This document shows, one piece after another, positions 27,707 through 35,847 of a stretch of 64,000 bases of DNA. The DNA is from VRUE01 sp963702955 (GTDB lineage: Bacteria > Actinomycetota > Thermoleophilia > Solirubrobacterales > 70-9), in contig OY969774.1 of assembly GCA_963702955.1 (NCBI GenBank), positions 682,001 to 746,000 of the forward strand. The letters are read 5' to 3'. A model generated the notes under the pieces. The model searched no databases. It worked only from the letters and a program-made list of their open reading frames with translations, and had not been told where the DNA came from. Within the stretch, counting starts at the first letter, position 1, and every line of letters starts with the position of its first letter. The position numbers and the translations under genes were made by a program.

Positions 27707-29287
27707 TTAGAGATCGACCGAGCGGCCGACCGAGAAGCCGTCGAGCTCGAGGATCTTGGCGATCGTCTCGCCGCGCACGGGCGCGTCGGTGGTCAGCGCC
27801 ATCACCGCGCGCTCCCCCCCGACCTCCGCGCCGACGGCGGCGGAGATGATGTTGACCCCCTCCTCGCCGAAGATCGTCCCGACCCGGCCGATCATTCCCG
27901 GCCGGTCGGCGTAGCGGAAGACCGCGAGGTGGTCGGCGAACGGCAGGTAGAAGCTCTCGCCCCAGACCGAGACCAGGTAGGGCTCGTTGCGCGGCCCGAC
28001 GCCGGTGCCGGAGACCTCGACCTCGCCGTCGCCCGAGCCGAGCCGCACGGTGACCAGCTCGGTGAAGTCGCCGGAGCCGCTGTCGCTGGTCTCGGCCAGC
28101 TCGATCCCCCGCTCCTCGGCCATCTGCGGCGCGTTGACCAGGCTGACCGGCTCCTCGGTGTGGCCGGAGAGGATGCCGACCAGCACGGCGATGCCGAGCA
28201 GGCGGGTGTCGTGGGAGGCGATCTGGCCGCGGAACTCGGCGCTGACCTTGCCGATCGCGCCGTCGCCGAGGCCCTGGGCGAGGCGGCCGAGCTTTTCGCA
28301 GAGCGGCACGAAGGGCGCCAGCGCCTCCATCTCCTCGGGACGCACGGCGGCGATGTTGACCGCGTTGGTGACGACGCCGCCGGTCAGCGCCGCGGTCACC
28401 TGTTCGGCGGTGACGATGCCGGCGCGATCCTGCGCCTCGGCGGTCGAGGCGCCGAGGTGCGGGGTGACGACGACGTCGTCGCGGGCGAACAGCGGATGGT
28501 CGGTGAAGGGCTCCGAGGGGAAGACGTCGAGCGCCGCGCCGGCGAGCTTGCCCGACTCGAGGCCGGCGAGCAGCGCGTCGAGGTCGACCAGCTCTCCCCG
28601 GGCGCAGTTGACCAGCCGCGCCCCGTCGCGCATCGCGGCGATCGCCGCGGCGTCGATCAGGTTGACCGTGTCCGGCGTCTTCGGCACGTGCAGGGTGACG
28701 ATGTCGGCGCGGCCGAGCAGCTCCTCCAGCGTTTCGGCGCCCTCCACCCCGAGTTCGCCGAAGCGCTCGGCGGAGACGAACTTGTCGAAGCCGACGACGT
28801 CCATCTCGAAGGCGCGGGCGCGGGCGGCGACCAGCTGGCCGATGCGGCCGAAGCCGATCACCCCCAGCGTCTTGCCGTAGAGCTCGGTGCCCTTGAACTT
28901 GGGGCGCTCCCAGGCGCCGCCGACCAGCGACCCGTGCGCCTGCGGGACGTTGCGGCAGAGGGCCAGCATCAGCGCCATCGTGTGCTCGGCGGCGGCGACC
29001 GAGTTCGATTCGGGGGCGTTGGCGACGACGATGCCGCGGCGGGTCGCGGCCGGGATGTCGACGTTGTCGACGCCGGTGCCGGCGCGGCCGATCACCTTCA
29101 GGTTGCCGGCCCGCTCGATCAGCTCCGGCGTCAGCTTGGTCGCCGAGCGGACGAGGATCGCGTCGTAGCCGCCGATCGTTTGCATGAGCTCCTGGTCGGA
29201 CATCTCGAGCCCGAGATCGACGTCGAAGTTCTGGCGCAGCAGCTCGACCCCGGAGTCGGCGATCTTCTCCTTGACGAGGACCTTCAC
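27707..29287 (-). CDS. serA: D-3-phosphoglycerate dehydrogenase
   Basis: SerA oxidises 3-phosphoglycerate with NAD, the first step of serine synthesis. The 526-residue protein is the long actinobacterial/Type I form. It has a catalytic/NAD part with GRAGTGVDNVDIPAAT, LGVIGFGRIGQLVAARA and HLGASTAEAQDRAG, then an intervening allosteric domain (about 320-450), then a C-terminal ACT domain (RPGMIGRVGTIFGEEGVNI). The start is GTG 29287 in a 4-bp overlap with the serC stop. The ACT domain usually binds serine for feedback inhibition. Confidence 0.96.
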   Translation of the reverse strand: MKVLVKEKIADSGVELLRQNFDVDLGLEMSDQELMQTIGGYDAILVRSATKLTPELIERAGNLKVIGRAGTGVDNVDIPAATRRGIVVANAPESNSVAAAEHTMALMLALCRNVPQAHGSLVGGAWERPKFKGTELYGKTLGVIGFGRIGQLVAARARAFEMDVVGFDKFVSAERFGELGVEGAETLEELLGRADIVTLHVPKTPDTVNLIDAAAIAAMRDGARLVNCARGELVDLDALLAGLESGKLAGAALDVFPSEPFTDHPLFARDDVVVTPHLGASTAEAQDRAGIVTAEQVTAALTGGVVTNAVNIAAVRPEEMEALAPFVPLCEKLGRLAQGLGDGAIGKVSAEFRGQIASHDTRLLGIAVLVGILSGHTEEPVSLVNAPQMAEERGIELAETSDSGSGDFTELVTVRLGSGDGEVEVSGTGVGPRNEPYLVSVWGESFYLPFADHLAVFRYADRPGMIGRVGTIFGEEGVNIISAAVGAEVGGERAVMALTTDAPVRGETIAKILELDGFSVGRSVDL

Positions 29288-30423
29288 CGGCTCGCCTCGG
29301 GCACGTTCTCTACCACCCAGTCGACGCAGGCCGTCAGCGCCTCGACGTCGGCCGGATCGACCGCCGGGAACATGCCGACGCGGAGCTGGTTGCGGCCCAG
29401 CTTGCGGTAGGGCTCGACGTCGACGATGCCGTTGGCGCGCAGGGTCGCGGCGATCGCCGCCGCGTCGACGCTGTCGATGAAGTCGATCGTGCCGACGACC
29501 AGCGAGCGCTTCGCCGGATCGGCGACGAACGGCGAGGCGAAGTCGCGCGCCTCGGCCCAGCCGTAGAGGTGGCCCGAGGAGGCGCCGGTGCGCTGCACGC
29601 ACCAGTCGATGCCGCCGCCGGCGAGCATCCACTCGACCTGGTCGGCGAGCAGCAGCAGGGTCGCGACCGCGGGCGTGTTGTAGGTCTGGTTCTTGCGCGA
29701 GTTGTCGAGCGCGGTCGGCAGCGAGAGGAACTCGGGCTGCCAGCGATCGGCGGCGCCGTCGAGCTCGCCGATCCGCTCGAGCGCCGCCGGGCCGAGCAGC
29801 GCCAGCCAGAGGCCGCCGTCGGCGCCGAAGGCCTTCTGCGGGGCGAAGTAGTAAGCGTCGGCCTGGGATGCGTCGAGCGGCAGCCCGCCGGCGCCCGAGG
29901 TGCCGTCGATCAGCACCAGGGCGTCGCCGGCGCCCTGCGGCCGGCGCACCTCGACCATCACCCCGGTCGAGGTCTCGTTGTGCGCCCAGGCGATCGCGTC
30001 GGCCGCCGGATCGGCGGTCGGCTCGGGGGCGTCGCCGGGCTCCGCCTCGATCATGATCGGGTCGCCGAGGAACGGCGCCGCCGCGGTCACCCCGGAGAAC
30101 TTGCGCGAGAACTCGCCGTAGACGAGGTGCAGGGCGCGGTCGCGGACCAGCCAAGCCGCGGCGGCGTCCCAGAAGGCGGTGGTGCCGCCGTTGCCGAGCA
30201 CGACCTCGTAGCCGTCAGGCAGCGCGAACAGCTCGCCGAGCCCGTCGCGGATCCGCCCGACCAGGTCGCGGACGGGCGCCTGGCGGTGCGAGGTGCCCAT
30301 CACGTCGGCCCGCTCGGCCAGCGCCGCCAGCGCCTCCGGGCGAACCTTCGAGGGCCCGCAGCCGAAGCGGCCGTCGGCGGGCTTAAGGTCGGCGGGGATC
30401 TGGATCGCGGTCGAGGTGGCCAT
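29284..30423 (-). CDS. serC: Phosphoserine aminotransferase (actinobacterial type)
   Basis: SerC makes 3-phosphoserine from 3-phosphohydroxypyruvate and glutamate. The 379-residue protein begins with FGCGPSKVRPEALAAL, has GNGGTTAFWDAA and NETSTGV, and carries the PLP lysine in YFAPQKAFGADGG (Lys197). SRKNQTYNTP is the phosphate-binding stretch. This is the class V form common in actinobacteria, not the E. coli form. It overlaps serA by 4 bp, so the two serine enzymes are translated together. Confidence 0.94.
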   Translation of the reverse strand: MATSTAIQIPADLKPADGRFGCGPSKVRPEALAALAERADVMGTSHRQAPVRDLVGRIRDGLGELFALPDGYEVVLGNGGTTAFWDAAAAWLVRDRALHLVYGEFSRKFSGVTAAAPFLGDPIMIEAEPGDAPEPTADPAADAIAWAHNETSTGVMVEVRRPQGAGDALVLIDGTSGAGGLPLDASQADAYYFAPQKAFGADGGLWLALLGPAALERIGELDGAADRWQPEFLSLPTALDNSRKNQTYNTPAVATLLLLADQVEWMLAGGGIDWCVQRTGASSGHLYGWAEARDFASPFVADPAKRSLVVGTIDFIDSVDAAAIAATLRANGIVDVEPYRKLGRNQLRVGMFPAVDPADVEALTACVDWVVENVPEASR

Positions 30424-30452
30424 CGGCGGCCAAGGTTATTGACCGGCGCGGG

Positions 30453-30482
30453 TGGACCTCGTCGAGCCGCGTCGCATACGAT
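30453..30482 (+). promoter_or_regulatory. Promoter of the small cupin gene
   Basis: TGGACC (30453-30458) and TACGAT (30477-30482) are 18 bp apart, and the -10 ends 7 bp before the ATG at 30490. This is consistent with a leaderless mRNA. Confidence 0.4.
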
Positions 30483-30489
30483 CCCCGCG

Positions 30490-30864
30490 ATGGACGGCTA
30501 CTCCGTTTCCAACCTCTCCGAGCTCGGCGATGGCCCCGGCTTCCGCAAGATCCGCACTCCGCTCGGCGTTACCGCCTTCGGGATCAACGCGATCGTCCTG
30601 CCGCCCTCATATGAGACCGGCAGCCATTACCACGACGAGCAGGAGGAGCTCTATTTCCTGCACAGCGGCCGGGTAGAGATGGAGTTCGGCGACGGCTCGT
30701 CCCACGTCCTCGAGCCCGGCGGCATAGCCCGCGTCGCCCCCGCGACGACCCGCAAGGTCCGCAACCTGAGCGACACCGAGGAGGCCGTCTACGTCGTCAT
30801 CGGCGGCAAGGACGGCTACGTAGGCCGCGACGGCAAACTCGCCGAGGGCGAGACTCACCGCTGA
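30490..30864 (+). CDS. Single-domain cupin protein
   Basis: The 124-residue protein is a single cupin barrel with motif 1 GSHYHDEQEELYFLHSGRVEMEFG and motif 2 LEPGGIARVAPATTRKVRN, shown here in parts: the metal-binding set would be HYH, the Glu of QEELYFL, and no histidine is obvious in motif 2. Small cupins of this kind bind metals or small acids, and the function is unknown. It is a single-gene unit divergent from serC and directly before the inverted-repeat element at 30882. Confidence 0.8.
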   Translation: MDGYSVSNLSELGDGPGFRKIRTPLGVTAFGINAIVLPPSYETGSHYHDEQEELYFLHSGRVEMEFGDGSSHVLEPGGIARVAPATTRKVRNLSDTEEAVYVVIGGKDGYVGRDGKLAEGETHR

Positions 30865-30881
30865 GCGATCTGCCGGGCGCA

Positions 30882-31028
30882 AGAGCCCGGTCATCCTCCA
30901 GTCGAATTGATGTCGCACGCGCGCTCCGCGCGCTTAGCTCCGAACCTGCTGCGCGGCTAACGCCGCGCAATAGACAGATTGCATATCGCGGCCTTCGGCC
31001 ACATTCGACTGGAGGACGACCGGGCTCT
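30882..31028. repeat. 147-bp structured element bounded by 25-bp inverted repeats
   Basis: Bases 30882-30906 and 31004-31028 are 25-nt inverted repeats with one mismatch. Inside are a GC hairpin around 30918-30933, a perfect 8-bp hairpin TGCGCGGC/GCCGCGCA (30950-30969) and a GGCC-TTC-GGCC hairpin near 30990. No open frame of note lies within it. It starts 18 bp after the cupin stop, in a gap of 236 bp (30865-31100). It may be a miniature non-autonomous mobile element or a large folded RNA or DNA. It does not share ends with the nearby insertion sequence. Confidence 0.65.
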
Positions 31029-31100
31029 GCACCACGGTGCCGCCAGGAAACCCATTCCGTCCTAGCGCCAGTGCATCGGGCTCCGCTACCCTGCGCCGCC

Positions 31101-31739
31101 ATGATGCGGATCGTCTTGGCAGCGGGCGTACTGCTGGCGCTACTCGCAACGAGCGCGGGCGCGATGCCCCAACACAAGTTGAAGATGTTTGAGGCGCGCT
31201 CGGCAGCCGAGAGTTCTGCATTCAACTTCGAGCAGCGCCAAGGCCTCGACTCTTCGACGGTGGGCCGCTGCGAGCGGAAGACGTCGCGCCGGGTCGTCTG
31301 CGCGGCTCGGGCAACCGGAGAAACTGCCCGCCGCATGACGGACTGCAGTCTGCGGATAAGGGTCCACGCCGTCTACCGCACCTTCTACTGGGATGAGGTC
31401 GCCTCGGTCATCCACCGGTCCTGCCGCAGTAATGACAAGCCCTATCTGCCTTATCCCGCTGCTCTCGCCGCGATCCAAGCTGAAGCGAACCACTTCGCCG
31501 CAACCACCACGACGATCACCGCCATGAGTCGCGAAGATGATCGCACTTTTTCAGGCCGGGCTGAGTGGACCCGAATCAACTATGCGGCCATCTGCGGAGC
31601 ACCCGACTACTCCTGCAAGTACGACCCGATGAGTGAAGAATTGGTCAGTACGCCGAAGGCCGAAGCCTGCTCAGTGACGTTGACCGCGAAGCTCACTGAA
31701 TCGGTAGAGGTCGCAGTGCAGGGGTTCAGCTGCTACTAG
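31101..31739 (+). CDS. Secreted cysteine-rich protein of unknown function
   Basis: I do not recognise a family. The 212-residue protein starts with a signal peptide (MMRIVLAAGVLLALLATSAGA) and the mature part has eight cysteines (RCER, VVCA, TDCS, RSCR, AICG, YSCK, EACS, FSCY), which suggests four disulfides outside the cell. ATG 31101 is preferred to GTG 31071 because of the signal peptide and a -10-like TACCCT (31087-31092) 8 bp upstream. GC is a little lower than the core genes. The insertion sequence begins directly after the stop codon; the stop TAG is part of the CTAG target duplication, so the reading frame is intact. Confidence 0.6.
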   Translation: MMRIVLAAGVLLALLATSAGAMPQHKLKMFEARSAAESSAFNFEQRQGLDSSTVGRCERKTSRRVVCAARATGETARRMTDCSLRIRVHAVYRTFYWDEVASVIHRSCRSNDKPYLPYPAALAAIQAEANHFAATTTTITAMSREDDRTFSGRAEWTRINYAAICGAPDYSCKYDPMSEELVSTPKAEACSVTLTAKLTESVEVAVQGFSCY

Positions 31740-31797
31740 CCCGGATCCGGCACTTTCACTTCACCGGGTGTAGTTCGCCCGCTTGAGGCATGTGACA

Positions 31798-31831
31798 GCC
31801 ACGGGGCGGTTCATCGGAGCCGCCCCGTGGC
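31798..31831. other. Hairpin at the 3' side of the transposase gene
   Basis: Perfect 12-bp arms GCCACGGGGCGG and CCGCCCCGTGGC enclose a 10-nt loop, about 110 bp after the transposase stop. No U-tract follows on the minus strand. It may block outside transcription into the element or act as a weak terminator. It is inside the insertion sequence, whose ends hold no other gene. Confidence 0.5.
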
Positions 31832-31941
31832 GCTTCTCGGGGCGGCGGGCCTCTTTTCCCTCGTCTTCGTGAAGCATTCGGCGCAGGCCGAAGCCGCCTT
31901 GCGGCGATGCATGGATCGGTGGTCGGCAGAGACGACGGCGC

Positions 31942-33333
31942 CTATGGAGGCGCGCCGCCCGGCAGCGCCCGTAACCGCGCGAAGGCCGCCACCAACGCCT
32001 CGGCCCACGGCCAGGAGCGCGGCAGGCGCAGGGTCGTGCGCCGCGCGGAGCGCACGACCTTTCCCGCGACGTGCAACAGGCGCTGGCGCAGCCGCTTGGG
32101 CTCGGCGAGAGCCAGCTCACCTTCGAGGCAGAGGTGGCGGGTCCAGGCAAGCAGCTCCTGGGCGATCAACGAGAGCTCCAGCCAGACCTGGTTGTGATCG
32201 AAGGCGGCGAAGGGCAGGTTGCGCATACCGGTGTCCTTGCCGCAGCGGATCTCGTCCTCAACTTTGGCGCGGCGGCGGTGGCGCAGCTCCAAGACCGCGA
32301 TGTCGGCGCCATGCTGATCGGTGATGAAGGCGGTGTGCCGGTAGCCCTCGGCGTCGAAGACCTGAAACTGCGCGCCGGGATGCGGGCGCTCCCGGCGCAC
32401 GATCAGCCGCGTGCCCTCGGGCCAGGTGGAGAGATCGACGTCCTCGGTCAGCTCGGTGACCCAGGCGCCCTCGCGCTCGGGGCCCTCGCCGTCTATCGCG
32501 GCCTGCCATGCGGACTCTGGCATCCGCAGGATCGCCTCGCGGACTCGCTCGTCCACTTCGTAGCCGACCGAGAAGCGGATGCCCGCTTCGCGGCAGTCCC
32601 GCGTGAAGGCGTGAGTGCGCCCGCCGATGTCTGTGCGCACGAGGATCTCTCTATCGAGGTCGGCTTCGGGCAACTGCTCCAGGGCCAGTTGCAGAACCTC
32701 GAAGTGATCGGCGGCGGTGTTGGCCCCGGCGTTGCCGGGGCGCAGCAGGCCCGCCAGCGGCTCGCCGGTCTCGTCGAGGTAGCAGAGCAGCGGGTGGAAG
32801 CCGAAGCCGCCCTTGTAATTCCCGGCTGCGCCCTCCTTCTCGGAGGCGGCGCCGAGCAGGGTGGCGTCGACGCTGAGGGTGATCGTCTCGGGTCTGGCGC
32901 CGGCATCCCAGGCGCGCTCTCGCCCCGCCGCCCGGGCGCCGCGGATCGCTTCCAGCAGGCTCGCGTCAATCGACTTGATCACCCAGTGGGCGGTTCTCTC
33001 GGATGCGATCGGGCCGAACAGCGCCTGCTGGTCGCGCAACACGCCGAGGTCGGTGACGCAGTCCCCGCCGTCGGCGATAGCGACGATCAGGTCGCGCAAG
33101 ACGACGCCTGGATCGTGGGCGGAGCGACGCTCGCGGGTCGGCGCCGTCGCGGCGGACAGGCCCGCGGTGAGCCCGAGCCGGTCGGCCAGCTCGGCCAGCA
33201 GGTGAGCGCCGGCGTGGGAGACGACCCCCTCGGCGTCCGCCCTGACTTCTACGGTTTGGCGCGTCGTTTGTGTCTTCACCTTCCGGGTGTCCTCCTGGGT
33301 CTCGGGGAATGGGTCCGCAAACCGCATTCTCAA
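31942..33333 (-). CDS. IS1380-family transposase
   Basis: The 463-residue protein has the DDE nuclease layout of IS1380 transposases. An N-terminal region of about 100 residues is followed by TITLSVDATLLGAASEKEGA (first Asp), LVRTDIGGRTHAFTRDCREAGIRFSVGYEVD in parts (second Asp near the IGGRTHAF block), and the C-terminal EDEIRCGKDTGMRNLPFAAFDHNQVWLEL region with the catalytic Glu. No stop or frameshift is seen. The ATG at 33333 precedes MRMRFADPFPE; a second possible start is a few codons on. Confidence 0.9.
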   Translation of the reverse strand: MRMRFADPFPETQEDTRKVKTQTTRQTVEVRADAEGVVSHAGAHLLAELADRLGLTAGLSAATAPTRERRSAHDPGVVLRDLIVAIADGGDCVTDLGVLRDQQALFGPIASERTAHWVIKSIDASLLEAIRGARAAGRERAWDAGARPETITLSVDATLLGAASEKEGAAGNYKGGFGFHPLLCYLDETGEPLAGLLRPGNAGANTAADHFEVLQLALEQLPEADLDREILVRTDIGGRTHAFTRDCREAGIRFSVGYEVDERVREAILRMPESAWQAAIDGEGPEREGAWVTELTEDVDLSTWPEGTRLIVRRERPHPGAQFQVFDAEGYRHTAFITDQHGADIAVLELRHRRRAKVEDEIRCGKDTGMRNLPFAAFDHNQVWLELSLIAQELLAWTRHLCLEGELALAEPKRLRQRLLHVAGKVVRSARRTTLRLPRSWPWAEALVAAFARLRALPGGAPP

Positions 33334-33481
33334 GACCCAAGAGGACGTTCCCGGCGGGTTTCCTCAGGTTGTTACTGCCGGATCGGGGCTAGGAGGGCCT
33401 CGCCAAACCATCGCACCTATCGCGTCAGCTACGAACAGCTGAAGCGGCTCGTGGGCCAGAGCGCGGTGGCCCACGGGTACC

Positions 33482-34486
33482 TCAGAACTCCGTCTCGATC
33501 CAGGGCATCATCTCGCGCAGCTCGCCGCCGACCTGCTCGACTTCGTGGCCCGCGCCCTCCTCGCGCATCCGCGCCAGGTTCTCGCCGCCGGCGCGGTTCT
33601 CGGCGATCCACTCGCGGGCGAACTCGCCCGACTGGATCTCGCCGAGGATCTCCTTCATCGCCGCCCGGGACTCCTCGCCGATCACCCGCTTGCCGCGGGT
33701 CATGTCGCCGTACTCGGCGGTGTTGGAGATCGAGTAGCGCATCCCCTGGATCCCCTTCTCATACATCAGGTCGGCGATCAGCTTCAGCTCGTGCAGGCAC
33801 TCGAAGTAGGCGAGGCGCGGGTCGTAGCCGGCCTCGACCAGGGTCTCGAAGCCCGCCCGGACCAGCTCCGAGGCGCCGCCGCAGAGGACCGCCTGCTCGC
33901 CGAACAGGTCGGTCTCGCACTCGTCCTTGAAGGTCGTCTCGATGATCGCCGCGCGGCCGCCGCCGATCCCGGCCGCGTAGGCGAGGACGAGGTCGTGGGC
34001 GTTGCCGGTCGCGTCCTGGTGCACCGCCATCAGGCAGGGGACGCCGTGGCCTTCCTCGTACTGGCGGCGGACCAGGTGGCCGGGTCCCTTCGGCGCGACC
34101 ATGCCGATGTCGACGCCGGGCGGAGGCTGGATCTGCTCGAAGTGGATCGAGAAGCCGTGTGCGAACAGCAGCAGGTTGCCGGGGGCGATCCCGTCGGCGA
34201 TCTCGGCCTCCCAGACCTCGGCCTGTTTCTCGTCCGGCAGCAGGACCATGACGAGGTCGCCGCGGCTCGCCGCTTCGGCGATGTCGAGCACCTCGAGGCC
34301 GGCCGCTTCGGCCTTCGCCCGGCTGGAGGAGTCGGAGCGCAGCCCGACGACCACCTCGACCCCGGAATCCTTCAGGTTGAGCGCGTGGGCGTGGCCCTGG
34401 GAGCCGTAGCCGAGGATGGCGACGGTCTTGCCCTCGAGCTTCGAGAGGTCGGCGTCCTTGTCGTAGAAGATGTCGTCGGTTTTCAT
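33482..34486 (-). CDS. ilvC: Ketol-acid reductoisomerase
   Basis: IlvC converts acetolactate and acetohydroxybutyrate to the dihydroxy acids for valine, leucine and isoleucine. The 334-residue class I protein has the NADPH loop LGYGSQGHAHALNLKDSG (25-42), MVAPKGPGHLVRRQYEEGHGVP, and the Mg-site blocks FGEQAVLCGG and MYEKGIQGMRYSISNTAEYGD. The ATG at 34486 was chosen because the conserved N-terminus (DIFYDKDADLS) begins there. It lies 11 bp after menE on the same strand. The gap 33393-33481 to the insertion sequence holds nothing I recognise. Confidence 0.97.
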   Translation of the reverse strand: MKTDDIFYDKDADLSKLEGKTVAILGYGSQGHAHALNLKDSGVEVVVGLRSDSSSRAKAEAAGLEVLDIAEAASRGDLVMVLLPDEKQAEVWEAEIADGIAPGNLLLFAHGFSIHFEQIQPPPGVDIGMVAPKGPGHLVRRQYEEGHGVPCLMAVHQDATGNAHDLVLAYAAGIGGGRAAIIETTFKDECETDLFGEQAVLCGGASELVRAGFETLVEAGYDPRLAYFECLHELKLIADLMYEKGIQGMRYSISNTAEYGDMTRGKRVIGEESRAAMKEILGEIQSGEFAREWIAENRAGGENLARMREEGAGHEVEQVGGELREMMPWIETEF

Positions 34487-34497
34487 GGCCGCTGAGG

Positions 34498-35823
34498 CTA
34501 GCGGAGGGCGCGACGCAGCAGCTTGCCCGAGGGCGTGCGTGGCAGCGCCGCCGCCAGCTCGACCCGCTTCGGCACCTTGAAGCCGGCCAGCGACTCGGCG
34601 CAGTGGCGGCGCAGCTCGTCCGGGGTGACCTCCGAGCCGTCGGCGAGGACGACCACCGCGGTCACCGCCTGCTGCCACTCGGGGTCCTCGCGGCCGACCA
34701 CCGCGGCGTCGGCGACCTCGGGGTGGCGCAGCAGCACCTGCTCGACTTCGGCCGGGACGATGTTCTCGCCGCCGCTGACGATCATGTCGTCGATCCGGTC
34801 TTCGACGTAGAGGAAGCCCTCCTCGTCGATCCGCCCGAGGTCGCCGGTGTGCAGCCAGCCGTCGGGGTCGATGCGGCCGGGGGCCACGGTCGGGCCCTGG
34901 ACGAGGATCTCGCCTTCGCGGATCCGCAGGTGGGTGGTCAGCAGCGGCCGGCCGGCCGAGCCGAGCTTGCGCCGGGCCTCGGCCGGGGCGAGCGTCGTCA
35001 CCTGCGAGCAGGCCTCGGTCAGGCCGTAGGTCTGGACGACGGTGGCGCCGCGCCCGATCGCCTCTTCGAGCGGCTCCTCGGGGACCGGGCCGCCGCCGAC
35101 GAGGATCGTCCGCGGTCCGGAGAGGTCGGCGCCGGCCTCGAGCAGGCGGGTCAGCATCGTCGTCACCAGCGAGACGACCGAGATCTCGTCCGCCTCGAGC
35201 GAGGCGGCGACGCGGTCGACGTCGAAGCCGTCGTGGATCACCGCAGTGGTGCCGTAGATGACCGAGCGCATGACGATGCTGAGCCCGGAGATGTGACTGA
35301 GCGGCAGGCAGCAGAGCCAGCGGTCCTGCGGCTCGACGCCGATGTTGAAGGCCGAGCCGACGGCGCTCCAGAGGAAGTTGCCGTAGGTCAGCTCGACCGG
35401 CTCGGGGGTGCCGGTGCTGCCGCTGGTCAGCACCCGGCAGCAGGGCGCGTCCATGTCGTGCTCGCCGAGCAGCGGCAGGTCGGCCTCGGTCTGCGTCAGC
35501 TCGCCGGGATCGCTGAGGTCGACGGTCGGCTCCTCGGCGGCGATCACCGCGGCCCGCTCCTCGGCGCTCAGCCGCGGGCTCAGCGGCAGCAGGACGGCGC
35601 CGACCTTCATCAGCGCGTGGACGAGGACGACCTGCTCGCGGCGCGGCTGCATGGTCAGGGCGGCGACCGAGCCGCGGCGGACGCCGTGCGCCTCGAGCCT
35701 GCGGGCGACCCAGGTCGCCTCGGCCTCCAGCTCGGCGTAGGTCACCCGGGCGCCGTCCGCAATCAGGGCGGTGCGGTCGGGGCAGCTCTGGGATCTCTGG
35801 GCGAGCCAGTCGTCGAGTTTCAT
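34498..35823 (-). CDS. menE: o-Succinylbenzoate-CoA ligase
   Basis: MenE activates o-succinylbenzoate with ATP and CoA for menaquinone synthesis. The 441-residue protein is an ANL-superfamily adenylate-forming enzyme with LTSGSTGTPEPVELTYGN (P-loop), QTYGLTEACSQV, GWLHTGDLGRIDEEG, and the C-terminal lysine in LPRTPSGKLLRRALR. It is short for the superfamily, as MenE usually is. Neighbouring menB/A/C/D support the assignment. It is divergent from menB across 24 bp and is followed at 11 bp by ilvC. Confidence 0.92.
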   Translation of the reverse strand: MKLDDWLAQRSQSCPDRTALIADGARVTYAELEAEATWVARRLEAHGVRRGSVAALTMQPRREQVVLVHALMKVGAVLLPLSPRLSAEERAAVIAAEEPTVDLSDPGELTQTEADLPLLGEHDMDAPCCRVLTSGSTGTPEPVELTYGNFLWSAVGSAFNIGVEPQDRWLCCLPLSHISGLSIVMRSVIYGTTAVIHDGFDVDRVAASLEADEISVVSLVTTMLTRLLEAGADLSGPRTILVGGGPVPEEPLEEAIGRGATVVQTYGLTEACSQVTTLAPAEARRKLGSAGRPLLTTHLRIREGEILVQGPTVAPGRIDPDGWLHTGDLGRIDEEGFLYVEDRIDDMIVSGGENIVPAEVEQVLLRHPEVADAAVVGREDPEWQQAVTAVVVLADGSEVTPDELRRHCAESLAGFKVPKRVELAAALPRTPSGKLLRRALR

Positions 35824-35830
35824 CGGGCGC

Positions 35831-35840
35831 GGGATATCGT
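35831..35840. promoter_or_regulatory. Shared bidirectional -10 of menE and menB
   Basis: The 24-bp gap between the two ATG codons contains the palindrome GATATC (35833-35838). Read to the right it gives TATCGT (35835-35840), 7 bp from the menB ATG. Read to the left it gives TATCCC (35831-35836), also 7 bp from the menE ATG. Both transcripts would be leaderless and mutually exclusive at one moment. No good -35 is seen on either side. Confidence 0.45.
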
Positions 35841-35847
35841 CCCCATC

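Larger units (their letters stand above)
31740..33388 (-). mobile_element. IS1380-family insertion sequence, complete
   Basis: The element is 1649 bp. Terminal inverted repeats are CCCGGATCCGGCACT (31740-31754) and, read inward from the right end, CCCCGATCCGGCAGT (33374-33388), matching at 13 of 15 positions. The 4-bp direct repeat CTAG flanks both ends (31736-31739 and 33389-33392), as expected for a target duplication. One intact transposase gene occupies the minus strand. Intact ends and gene suggest a recent, possibly still active insertion. Confidence 0.9.

Noticed and set aside
30882..33388. The 25-bp inverted repeats as a derivative of the IS1380-type element
   Set aside because: Their sequence (starting AGAGCCCGGTC) does not match the insertion sequence ends (CCCGGATCCGGCA), so a direct relation is not supported.
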